Assembly: GCA_028554645.1 (NCBI GenBank)
Contig: JAQOOI010000021.1
Coordinates: forward strand, 806,001-870,000
DNA from: Omphalotus guepiniiformis
Lineage: Eukaryota; Basidiomycota; Agaricomycetes; Agaricales; Omphalotaceae
DNA: 64,000 bases
Direction: 5' to 3'
Numbering within the stretch: the first letter of the stretch is position 1; each line of letters starts with the position of its first letter. Below are positions 54,801-64,000 of the stretch, piece after piece. The notes below the pieces were generated by a model, which saw only the letters and a list, made by a program, of their open reading frames with translations, did no database searches and had not been told where the DNA came from. The position numbers and the translations under genes are program-made.

Positions 54801-56115
54801 TCCTTGATGGTATAGCTCTCACTATACTCCTGAAATCGAACCTGATTCAACTCTACGTGTAGAGATGCTCCCTTCTCTGGACAATTTCATATCCTACGGA
54901 GCTGACGTGATTCGACAACATCCGGAGTACAAGCAAATGCTTCTCAATATATACACCACATCTATCACCAATAACCAGCTGGGCGAGAATGACCGAGTAA
55001 ATGGATGCAAGTTGGCAGAATCGATGCTTCTCAACCTTAGGGGTAACATAGATGACGTTAGTATTCCTTTCCTTTCGCTGAGAATATCTCATTCATGGAC
55101 GTCCTGAAGGCTCTTCAACCGATCCTCGTTACTACTCTTGACCATATGGAAGCCGCCGAAACAAAAGCCCTGAAGCTAGCCTTCCTCGAGGTCCTGATCA
55201 ATGTCGTGTTGTACAATCCATCCGCCGCCCTGGCACTAATGGAAAGTTCTCGTCCCGGGTCCTCCCGTGTCTTCTTCGAGAAGTGGTTCGCTGCAATTGA
55301 CAGTGTAACGAAACTGCCCCGAGTGCACGACAAGAAATTGAGTATAATGACCCTGTCGTCGTTGCTCCAACTAGAACCAGCTTCGGTGCCGGATACGTTG
55401 AAGGAGGCATGGCCACTTATCGTTGGCCGTTCCTTGAAGCTTTTCAAGGATCTTCCCAAGGCTATCGCAGGTGTGCTCATCGTCTAGACGTCTCACTGGC
55501 AAATTCTGATTCTTTTTCACTGCTAGATCGTAATGCCTTGGAAGCTGCCCTCCAGGAAGATTCAGACTCCGACGACGGTGAAGAAGAAAAAATCCTCAAC
55601 ATGAACGGCGATGATGGTGGGTGTCTAAGTGCTGCTCGGTATAATTTCGTCTGACATGCGCTCTTTCGCAGAGGACGTTTGGGACGAAGATTCGGCCTAT
55701 TTGGAAATGCTAGCCAGCGAGGTAAAACCAGTAAATGTGCGATCTCTGGCATGACAACTGACTGCTGTCTATCATTCCAGGGAGCTCGTCTTCGAGAGAA
55801 GAACGAGAAGTTAGAAGCAGGCGAGGACGTTGACGACGAAAGTGACGACGAAGAGATTGAAGAAGAGTTGGGGTATATCAGCCCACTGGATAATGTGAAT
55901 CCTTACATTGCATTCAAGCAGGCTCTGACAGGTAGGCCGTGGTGTCTGTACCGTCTGCGTCCAGGTTTAACACCTTTGTTTTTCGCATAGCCTTCCAAAT
56001 GCACAATGGCCCGGGTTACCAGGATGCGACAACTCGCCTGAGTATAGACGAGCAAACCTTGCTCATGGAGGTCATGCGGATAGCTGAGCAGCCCAGTGGA
56101 CCGGGCGAAGCGTGA
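51837..56115 (+). CDS. Importin-7/8-type karyopherin (Sxm1/Nmd5 family)
   Basis: Importin-beta superfamily receptor carrying cargo (ribosomal proteins, histones, signalling kinases) through nuclear pores under Ran control. It starts MDLQTLSNLFSTTFNPDPNI, RKAAELQIRK spliced to VGNEEGMISALLQIIATDSV, then ATRQACSVWVKNRVSSNY, the N-terminal importin-beta (RanGTP-binding) region. HEAT blocks follow: LQLASALKNVVAHDFPGKWP, LEAVRAFRFRQQSDVMPKVV, WWKAKKWAYAILGRLFHR, FGALNMTAALGPWIMKHP, VRVQAALALTELILAHES, ATDLETIMADTDDDKTYAAM, SPSMWPVFELTYKLFKSDAI and NVVLYNPSAALALMESS. An acidic C-terminal stretch (EDSDSDDGEEEK, DDESDDEEIEEELGYISP) and NVNPYIAFKQALTAFQMHN are typical of importin-7/8. Stop TGA at 56113-56115. 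About fifteen introns; predicted length near 1,030 residues, as expected. Confidence 0.93.
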
Positions 56116-57737
56116 GCCCAACGTATACTATTCTCCATGACTCTAAACTTGGAGTTACTGTCTTTTTTCTGGTCTTCCCTGCACCTCCTTATATTTTTAA
56201 CGCTTGCACTCCCGCACTCGGCGTTCATCTCTGTGTTATGACCGGGTTATGCATAACCTTCTTGTTTTTGTTCTCTCTCAAGATATTCATCTATCCTACC
56301 GTACACAGGATTCGTTTGGTTTCTCGCTTTGCTATGACTCAATACCACTGCTAACAGATGTTCGCATACCCTTTGCGGCGCATTGCCTCTTCTGTACTCA
56401 TACTTTCCACACTTTGATGTTCCCTTGACTCGTATAAATCACGCGGTGTCGTATGGATCTCCGGGTAGCGCATGCAATGGAAGTCCAAGTATAGAGGCTT
56501 TAACATGAGTAGATTTCATTGCTTTTTTGGTGTTTGGTTGTCCGCTTTTGTCAATCTGTCTAGCGCGAATTTTGGTTGGTGGGAGCGACGAATTACGAGG
56601 ATCTGCCATCTATCATCACGCTCCCTTCGCTGAGCATCAAAGGTCAAGAGAAGAGTCGACGACGTTACATTGGGCCCAGATGGCCCTCAATGTGCAAGTT
56701 GAGAACAGTCCCCAAAAAGGTGCTTGCAGCCGCATCTAAAGTCCTTGATTTCACCGAAGAGACGAGGGTATTCTCGAAGCCACCCTCCAATTGTGGTAGT
56801 ACTAGCTCATACATAGGATAACTCAGAGCTGGCCCGGAGCTGGCACTGGGAAATTTTCATCTTGAAATAAACCTCTGCTGTCCGTCATCTTAATGAAAAT
56901 GAAAGACAGCCTGTCCCGGCTTTGATTCAAGTATTTCGGCTTGCATTTGACTTATGTTACTCTCATCACACCACGCCACTGTTCTCGAGTCAATTGCAAT
57001 GGTATGATAGGCTTCCGTCATGAGAGCGAGCGGAGCGCCTCATGTTTCAGATCACAAGTGAAGGTCCTAAACGCACTCTTGTTTGCGCCATTCAGTGCTT
57101 TGCTATCATCATTCCCCAAAATGCCATTATTAGACAAGACGGTGCACCGGGGCGTATCTGTTGGCATCGCAAGTCCCGATGCGACGTTATTTTTCGAAAT
57201 GACGCTGTCATCTTTCTTCTTGAAATGAATCTAGTGCTGATACGGCCAACAGAAGAATTTGTATGGGTGCCAGGCGTGCGAGACACAGAGGGGGTACAGC
57301 AGAAGCCATTGATATCAAAGTTGAAAGTCCGAGCCCTAGTAAGTAGAGGTCTGATCCACAAAGCAGTTAGCTCAGAGGGAGATGACCCCTCGAATGCGAT
57401 CCTATCTCAGACGTCCCCCAAGAAAAGCAAGGATATCCGGAAAAGGCAGACGTTCTCATACTTTACGCCACGACCACAAATAAATACGCAGCAGACCAGA
57501 CCAGACCTCGCAGAAAGACAAAATAATTGCACATTACACAAGCCATATCGGCCATACTCCCCGAAGGTCAACGTAGAATTCGCAAATCCAGAGAGAAGTC
57601 GAGAATTATTTGAGGGTTAGCCCTTCTATGTCAAACACACTAAGCCTAGAACAGATATAACTACCGAGTTCCGGACCAAGGCGCGTTGCGGTAAACAGCA
57701 AAACTTATAGGGCGAAAGCTGACAAGTCCGATCGGTG
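56116..57737. other. Convergent 3' region, importin / ARP6
   Basis: 1.6 kb between convergent genes. The longest open frame (57042-57620 plus, 192 codons) has no known motif. It might be a small orphan gene; I could not support it further. No repeat recognised. Confidence 0.45.
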
Positions 57738-59738
57738 TTATCGACGACGGGTGGCAGCAGAGGTCGAGACATTTCCCCGGCTTTTGGTTCTCGTCGGTCT
57801 ATTCGCTGGCTGGGAACGATCACTGGCGTCTCTCGTCTTGGGGTTCGCAGGGTCATTCGGTTTATCTCTAGCGCCCCGCACCTTCCAGTCTTGGAATTTT
57901 CTGTGCGATGCATTGCTTCCGCTTTCTAAATACTCTGCCCGTGTGACAACTTGGCGAGCGAACTCAGGTGTTTGAGCAAATTGTAAAGCTGAATAGTATG
58001 CTTCTGTGATTGGACTAGAAGAAAGAAATCAGGCGGTCAGATTTAGAGTCGTTAGAGAAATTAGGTGACGTGAGAATAAGAACGGAGATCATAGCACATA
58101 CTCATCGCACTCGAATACGCCGATTTCACAGTCAACAGGAGCGAGAGACTGTAATTCCGATATCCTGCTTAGAGTGTGAGCATCAAAGAAGAAACTTTGA
58201 CGGACGGAGGCTTTTTATTCAGGACTCACAGGCGCTGCCGAAACCCCGGAAACTTTGTATTTCCTCCTATCAACCCTATGTTCGACCAGAACATCCCTTG
58301 TAGGTCGTCCGGGAGGAGCGAAATAGAGATTGCAACGGTTTCGGCAAGTCCTGACTGATCCAAACCTACCGATATTTCCTCCGCGTCAAATCAAAAAGAT
58401 CCCATACAGATGACGGGTGTGTACGTACATATATCATCTGGACGGAAGATAATTTCTGGAACGGAGAAGCGCTCATTGTTCATTAGCAGAACCTGATCTG
58501 ACTCGCGAGCGATGTCGTCAGGTTGGCGTATGCGGCCCCTCCTGTTTGCCGACATGTCAGGCAGAATATAATGCTGTACTATGGGGTTGTCCTTCGGGTT
58601 GACTCTAGGTGATAGACGTCCTTATGTTTAGTGAGATGAAGTTTAAACGACTGTCTTACGCCTTACCGTGTGGTTTCCAGGTCATGCTTAAAATTCGTAG
58701 CGACGTAACAGCAGGATTCCTTGACATCGTTCATGATGTACGTCTCGTCCATCATGTTCCACTGACGAAATGAAACGAGTTCTTTCAATTGGTTCGTCAA
58801 TAATTTACCGCCCACGTCCAGCCTGAAATATGCAAGATGTTGGAGTAAGTATTTGAAAACGGTCTCTCACAGTCATATTAGGACGAGCCTTCGGACCGCT
58901 TCCCAAATGATTTTGCCACTAAGTATAGGGAGTACGTGGGTGAAGCTGAACCCGGAATCAATGACTATCATGCATTCGGGTGCAGGTAAGCTCGCGTCGT
59001 GGAACAATGTTCCGAAGGGAATCAGTGACGCAGCTGAAGAAAAACAAAGAGTCAAAAGTCGGAAGTAAACCTGGAAAGGGGAATCACAATATACATACGA
59101 CTACATCGGTGATATGCCATAAATTCATATTCTTCAAATACAAATTGATCATAGACTTCTTGAATGTTGGAAAGATTGAAGTATGGCTCTGTAAGAATTA
59201 AAGAAGATTGAGTGGTGTCGATCTATAGAATGTTAATATCTTTCAATGTCAAGGTTTTACTTTGTTCTGTGATCTGGAACGAATTGCCTACATCGAGAAC
59301 TTCATCGGAGAAGACACCATCCCAAATTGCTTTCTGCGCATCCCAATCCACGATATAACCCTGTGAACTGTAGGATCTAATTACGTTCTCTCTTTCGCAG
59401 GGAACGAACACTCATAGAGCATGAGCTTCATACTAACCTTTTCAAACGGCAGACGATAGTTCAGCGAAGAATAATCTCTACACCTTTCTATTTCGTGACC
59501 AAAATACGTTGCCTTATCCCCTTTGGAACGTACAATCGCGTTGAGAATAATTCTGTCTTGAAAGGACCAGTAAGTACCTGCCGGTAAGGGACCGAAGAAA
59601 CGAAGCTGAAGTAGACAAACTCGAATAGCAACCTCACCGAGGAGACTGTATCCGATTCGCAGAAGATTGTAGTTTGAAGTCCACGAGGCCTGTCTTGATT
59701 GACGACGCGCCATTGTCCAGGACTATGGTATTCTTCAT
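57738..59738 (-). CDS. ARP6: Actin-related protein 6 (SWR1/SRCAP complex)
   Basis: Nuclear actin-related protein of the SWR1-type remodeller that deposits histone H2A.Z. The start at 59738 gives [20 protein letters not shown], the actin-fold phosphate-1 loop. Later exons read [60 protein letters not shown] (phosphate-2), [20 protein letters not shown] and [20 protein letters not shown], the ARP6-specific block. Then come [54 protein letters not shown] and [20 protein letters not shown]. After the usual family end ([19 protein letters not shown]) it carries an extra basic tail of about 55 residues, mostly Arg, Asp, Ser and Pro. About ten introns. Shares a divergent promoter with the TANGO2 gene. 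Confidence 0.93.
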
Positions 59739-60167
59739 CGTCGTCGGTGTTGAAAGAGAGACAAAGCCATCGTGGGAATATGTCTATTAGCCGGGTAGCT
59801 CCGGCCCGCCTTCCCGGTACTGTCTGGTCTTGATTCTTACACTTTGAAACTCAACTATCCTCCTTCTTCTCTTCTCTTCTCTTCATATAAGGTCTATCTC
59901 ACGTCTACAGTTTCTAGCTCCACTGCGCGAGCAAAACTATCTCTTCGTTGGGACCTATCTAAATCAGAGAAAATATTCAATCGGTACTTGTTCCGGGTTT
60001 TCAATTGAGGTCGTAAACCAACAGAAATATCATCAAAACATATCATACAGAAATCCGCGGTCGTCCCCACTAGCGAACAGTGGAAACTTTTGTATTCTGT
60101 TTTCATCAGATCTTCGTTTTCTCTTTGACTGGCATATTCTTTGGGATTCCCCCCCAAATAACAGCAA
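59739..60167. promoter_or_regulatory. Divergent promoter, ARP6 / TANGO2
   Basis: Only 429 bp separate two divergent start codons, so promoter elements are probably shared. Contains a CTTCTTCTCTTCTCTTCTCTTC tract near 59862-59884. No obvious TATA. Confidence 0.55.
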
Positions 60168-61333
60168 ATGTGCATCGTGTTCTGGGCGCTTGATCATCCC
60201 GATTATGGGCTGTGAGTTAACTTCTGGTGTCAAAGAATCTGGCAACGAGGCTGTACTCGCCCCCCCTCCCCCTCTCACTAACATGGTTTGCACTGGTTCT
60301 TAGCATTCTATGTAGCAATCGAGATGAATACCTAAACAGGCCTACTAGAAATGCACGTTTTCATTCGTTTGCACACGAGGCGCCGAATATCCCAGCTAGC
60401 ATCCTCTCAGGGATCGACGAGGTCGGGGGTGGAACTTGGTTTGGGATCACTCGGACCGGAAAGGTAGCTATTCTGTAAGTCTCAGTTGTCCAACAATACT
60501 TGTCAAGGTACAAGACTACCCTATTCTTTTTTCCTTTGATAGGACGAATATCACCGAGCCTACGACTAACCTGACTTCTTCGCGTGGAACGCTCGTTTCG
60601 TCGTTTCTCCTATCAAACGACAATAACACTGTGACGCTGCCTCTAGAGGAACGAGTGCAGAAATTGTACCCACGAGATTCTAAATATGCCGGATTCAATC
60701 TACTTCTGCTCGCTCCTGCTTCTGCTCCGAGCGCTTCACCATCGCAGCTGCGATATGACGCTTCCTTCGTAACGAACTCAGGAGCAGGTGGTTCTATCAT
60801 TGTTCGGCCCCTTTCTCCTGAAGAAAGAAATTGTGGTGGGTTTTCGAACGGAATAGATGGTAAAGGGGGAAACGAATGGCCGAAAGTGAAACACGGAATG
60901 CATGCTTTCTCGTCCGTCCTCCAAAGCTTGTCATCGGAAAAGTTGACAGAGTCGGAGCTTACGGACCGTCTTTTCGAGTTACTTGCGTGCGTATCTCTTC
61001 CATTTTGGTATTTTGTTCTCGAAATTGATGGCTTTCTGACTTTTGTCTTGCAAAACAAACAAATCTAAAAGATGGCAGTCTCCTGAGGTTGTCAAGGAAC
61101 GCTATGATCTTCGAAAGACCGTTCACGTTGCTCCAATTCATATCGGGGAGTCGGAACATATGTTTTATGGTACGAGATTGTCCAGTGTTCTTCTCGTTAG
61201 GAGAGACGGTCAGGTGACGTTCATTGAACGAGACGTGTGGAAGGAAGTGGATGGAAATGTAAAAAGGATGGATCCTTCTTCGGAGCGTCAATATCGGTTC
61301 AAATTGGAAGTCGCGTACTTGGATCATAATTAA
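60168..61333 (+). CDS. TANGO2/NRDE family protein
   Basis: Member of the NRDE (Ser/Thr-rich, T10-type) family, whose animal member TANGO2 is linked to Golgi organisation, lipid and haem handling. It starts MCIVFWALDHPDYGL with the Cys-2 typical of the family, spliced to ILCSNRDEYLNRPT containing the eponymous NRDE motif. Then come GGGTWFGITRTGKVAILTN and NLTSSRGTLVSSFL, WPKVKHGMHAFSSVLQSLSS, SELTDRLFELLA, HVAPIHIGESEHMFYGTRLS, SVLLVRRDGQVTFIERDVW and the terminal RFKLEVAYLDHN with stop at 61331-61333. Three short introns. The first intron begins right after YGL; an upstream frame at 60227 is intronic. Full length for the family. The molecular activity is unknown for the family as a whole. Confidence 0.92.
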
Positions 61334-61531
61334 AATCAATTGGCGGTAACTTAGCGGCATATGATACAAATGTTTGTATAGCTGAGAACAAGACATGGGG
61401 TCGTAGATTCAGGGTTACGCAGATAAAACAAGCAAAAGTAACAAAGCAAAGGGTCGTCTCGTAAAAGCAAAAGCAAAACGATTGATGTGAAAAAAATTTG
61501 AAACACAGTTCGTACGAGTGTCCAATCAGCA

Positions 61532-63175
61532 CTAAGAAATGACGTGTGTGTATATAGCATGCTCTCCAGGCGGCATGGGAAAGTAAGAGTTGTATCCCGC
61601 AGCTCCCAATGTATTCCACTCCTGAGGCGACACACCAGGTGGCGAACCAGTGTGGAAGGAAGCATGCCCACTCGAAGCCGATAGCGGAGTCAAAATCTCA
61701 CTATCCGGCGGTGTCGTATCATCATAAGAAGGTCCTGAAGAATCTGTAACTGGTTCATTGCCCCTATTTCTCACAATGGCCAAGAAACCAAATTAGCTTG
61801 AGGTGGTACGGATAAAGGAAGAAGGGGGGGTTGGATGATAAGAGAAGGACACCTACTGCATGATATCATTAAGAGCGAGGATGCGTCGGAATAGAAGACA
61901 ATCAGAGTTTGGTGGGTGGTGGGTGTATTGTCGGATGGAAAGTGTTGTGCTTTGAAGCTGCTGGGAAAGCGAAAGATACGTGTGTCCAAGTGTAGGACTA
62001 TTCCTACACGGACAAAACGACGTCGCATTCGATGGGCTACCTCTCGAATAGTGTTCACCAAACGCCGAGCGCCCGTCGTCGCTTCCAGAAAGATGATAGC
62101 TGCTACCACCATCGGAATAAGACGAGGGTCCAGAACCTGGATGGCCTCCGGAGGTGTTGTACGAGCTAGAAGAGTTCGGGTTCGCTGTCGGAGCAGAAGA
62201 GTGGTATCCGCTAGAAGAAGAAGGATGATGATGGTGAGGGTGGTACGGTGAACGTGGGCCGTTATTACTATTATCAAAAGAACTCGTAGGTGACGACCGA
62301 ATGTCGGTTTGGAAGGTGTGATAGCGCATCGAAGGAGCGGGTGACGGGGAGAAGCGATAGAGTTGAGCAGGATCCGACGATGCTTCGGTTTTGATTGGAG
62401 GATTACCATGATGAACCCTTCCGTTGCCATGATTAGCATGAGAGGTCGTTATCTGGTCCTCGACGAGTTCGGGAGAAGGTGGACGTCGCTTTAGAGTAGG
62501 AAGACACTTTGTCGCGCGCGAATGCCATTTTTCATTTGGATCTCCATCACGGAAGTTGTTCTCTGCCCAACGGGGATGTGGTTTTCCTAAAACACACCCG
62601 TTCCAGAATTTTCTTTGGCAGAGAAAGGAGAAACCGAGACATACCGCGTAACTCTCTCACCAGACTCTCAAGCTCTGCGATTCTATTCCGGAGCCGTGTC
62701 GTTTCATCGACGGTAGGGTCATCTCTGTATGAATTTTTTTTATGGTTCCGATCGTCTCGCATGTTTATTGTAACCGGAATAACACACACCTCAGAGCTGG
62801 GTCATCTATTTCGTAAACACAAAGACCGGTCTGGAGAATATAGCGCTGAGCTGCGAGCGCGTCAGATGGTAAATAAAGGACCTACCAGGCCTAATTGTAT
62901 ACATCTTTGACACGGTCGCTTGCGGTCGCACTGGAGAAAAGATCAGAAGCGGGAAAAGAATAGATAATAAGTGAACATGCTTTTCGCTTGGAAGTATGAC
63001 AATTGAGACAGCTCTGAGTTGTCCTATTCCGCCTGCGTTTTCTAAGGAAAAGTTTGGTGCACGATCAGAGGCAAAGACAAAGGAATGAGACACACCGATG
63101 GTCAGTATCGACGGTGAACTCGAGATCCATAATTTCACCCTTTAACTGGAGAGGCTGGAAGTGGTCAGACATCAT
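61532..63175 (-). CDS. Zn2Cys6 fungal transcription factor
   Basis: GAL4-type DNA-binding regulator. The start at 63175 (MMSDHFQPLQLKGEIMDLEF) is spliced to KRRRNRTTQSCLNCHTSKRK, then CDRKRPCQRCIQLGL and TGLCVYEIDDPALR. Together they make the six-Cys binuclear cluster C-x2-C-x6-C-x5-C-x2-C-x6-C, preceded by a basic nuclear signal. The intron inside the cluster (62931-62980) is GC-AG. A leucine-heptad segment TTRLRNRIAELESLVRELRG follows, then KPHPRWAENNF, a long Ser/His/Gly-rich region (about 62330-62030) and a conserved helical block GHTYLSLSQQLQSTTLSIRQ...RRILALNDIMQ. The last exon (SEILTPLSASSGHASFHTGS ... MPPGEHAIYTHVIS) ends at 61532. No fungal-specific TF middle homology domain is seen. 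Target genes unknown. Confidence 0.9.
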
Positions 63176-64000
63176 GACTTGGAGGGGACTGAAAGAAACG
63201 AACTGGGAAAGAAAATGGAGAGAGCTTAAGAGTGTTCTGGTTGGTATTAAGTAACGGAAACCAGATCGAGCATCTTGATGATGCCGGCATTGTAGAAGGA
63301 CCAAGAGGGAAGCAAGGGGCATCGCCTGAGATAGCAGCAGCATTCCGATTTTCTGGTCAGTTTCTGCAACGCGTGACGCTGGAAATTGGACACGTCCAGT
63401 CACACCTCCGCCCTGAGGATCTGTCCTTTTTTTCTTTTTCTTTTTTTTTGTTCTTCCCCCGGAATTCATCTTGAACGCCATGTCCGTCCGATTCCCCGAC
63501 CTTCACGCGTCCCATGAGTCTGTTCCTGTTCGAGATCTAGACACGGGAAAGGCAGACATTCTGCAAGTTGGGGGTCCAAGCATCATTTCAGAATCATAAC
63601 ATGACTCATGCCGGCATGAGTCTGGTCGATCGAGAAGGAGAGTCGTTTGTAAATCTGCAGCACGCAGCCGAGGCCTCATCTGAAAATACAGAAAGAATGC
63701 ACGGATTCCCGGTTGTCTGCGGAGAAACAGTCCGAATCTGCAGAAATCATCTGCGTTTGTGGCGTTGAATATTTTCTCGAGCCCATCGAAATCTTGTGAA
63801 AGCATCCGCGGCAGGCGGGTCATACGACAAACTTTGAACGTACCAATATTTCGGATACGGCATCGGCGAGTTTATCTATACCCCTTGTCTGCTCTTGTCT
63901 GTCACGTCCGTCACAATCTCTTCCATTTATGGCAACTCTGAGCCCCCAGATTCACATCAAATTCTCGCTTTGATCAGTAGCCAAATTGTATATGTCCTCC
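63176..64000. other. Upstream region of the Zn2Cys6 gene
   Basis: About 0.8 kb to the right edge. A T-rich pyrimidine tract at 63424-63460 (plus) lies about 250 bp upstream of the start. Open frames up to about 138 codons overlap on both strands without motifs; nothing further supported. Confidence 0.5.

Noticed and set aside
57042..57620. 192-codon open frame as a gene
   Set aside because: No domain, signal peptide or splice partner recognised, and competing frames exist on the other strand; it may be chance. Transcript data would decide.

Overview
This window is nuclear DNA of a filamentous basidiomycete, most likely an Agaricomycete. Almost every gene is cut by several introns of about 50-60 nt (GT...AG, twice GC...AG). 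The predicted proteins are fungal: SNF1/AMPK beta, a Zn2Cys6 regulator, a DUF2235 protein and basidiomycete-type orphan families. I cannot name the species from sequence alone. There are no operons, CRISPR arrays or bacterial features.

Layout. 1-8.2 kb: the 5' part of a GH27 alpha-galactosidase (-), AMP deaminase (-) and a DUF2235 lipase-fold protein (+). 9.3-15.4 kb: two tandem SNF1/AMPK beta-subunit genes (+). 15.4-19.0 kb: a gene-poor stretch ending in a 466 bp non-autonomous hAT-type element with perfect 20 bp inverted ends and an 8 bp target duplication. 19.6-36.9 kb: a coiled-coil/FYRN-FYRC nuclear protein (+), the repair factor RAD4/XPC (+), an intronless multi-pass membrane protein (-), two tandem Cys-rich/coiled-coil paralogs (-), TFIID subunit TAF6 (+) and a Gly-rich stress-type protein (-). 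39.0-39.5 kb: a small conserved fungal protein (+).

39.8-48.1 kb: an 8.2 kb Ty3/gypsy retrotransposon on the minus strand. It has two identical 154 bp LTRs, a gag gene, and a pol gene interrupted inside the reverse transcriptase by a 1,476 bp insertion with its own 8 bp duplication. 49.1-63.2 kb: a secreted, probably GPI-anchored protein (+), tRNA-Ala(AGC) with an intron (+), an importin-7/8-type karyopherin (+), actin-related protein 6 (-) diverging from a TANGO2/NRDE protein (+), and a Zn2Cys6 transcription factor (-).

Most genes are housekeeping genes for chromatin and transcription (TAF6, ARP6, FYR protein, Zn2Cys6 factor), DNA repair, nuclear import, energy sensing and purine metabolism (AMPK beta beside AMP deaminase, linked through AMP, though this proximity may be chance). 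The main novelty candidates are the AMPK-beta tandem, the Cys-rich paralog pair, a duplicated exon-intron unit, two GCATGT-donor GC-AG introns, and the layered transposon history.
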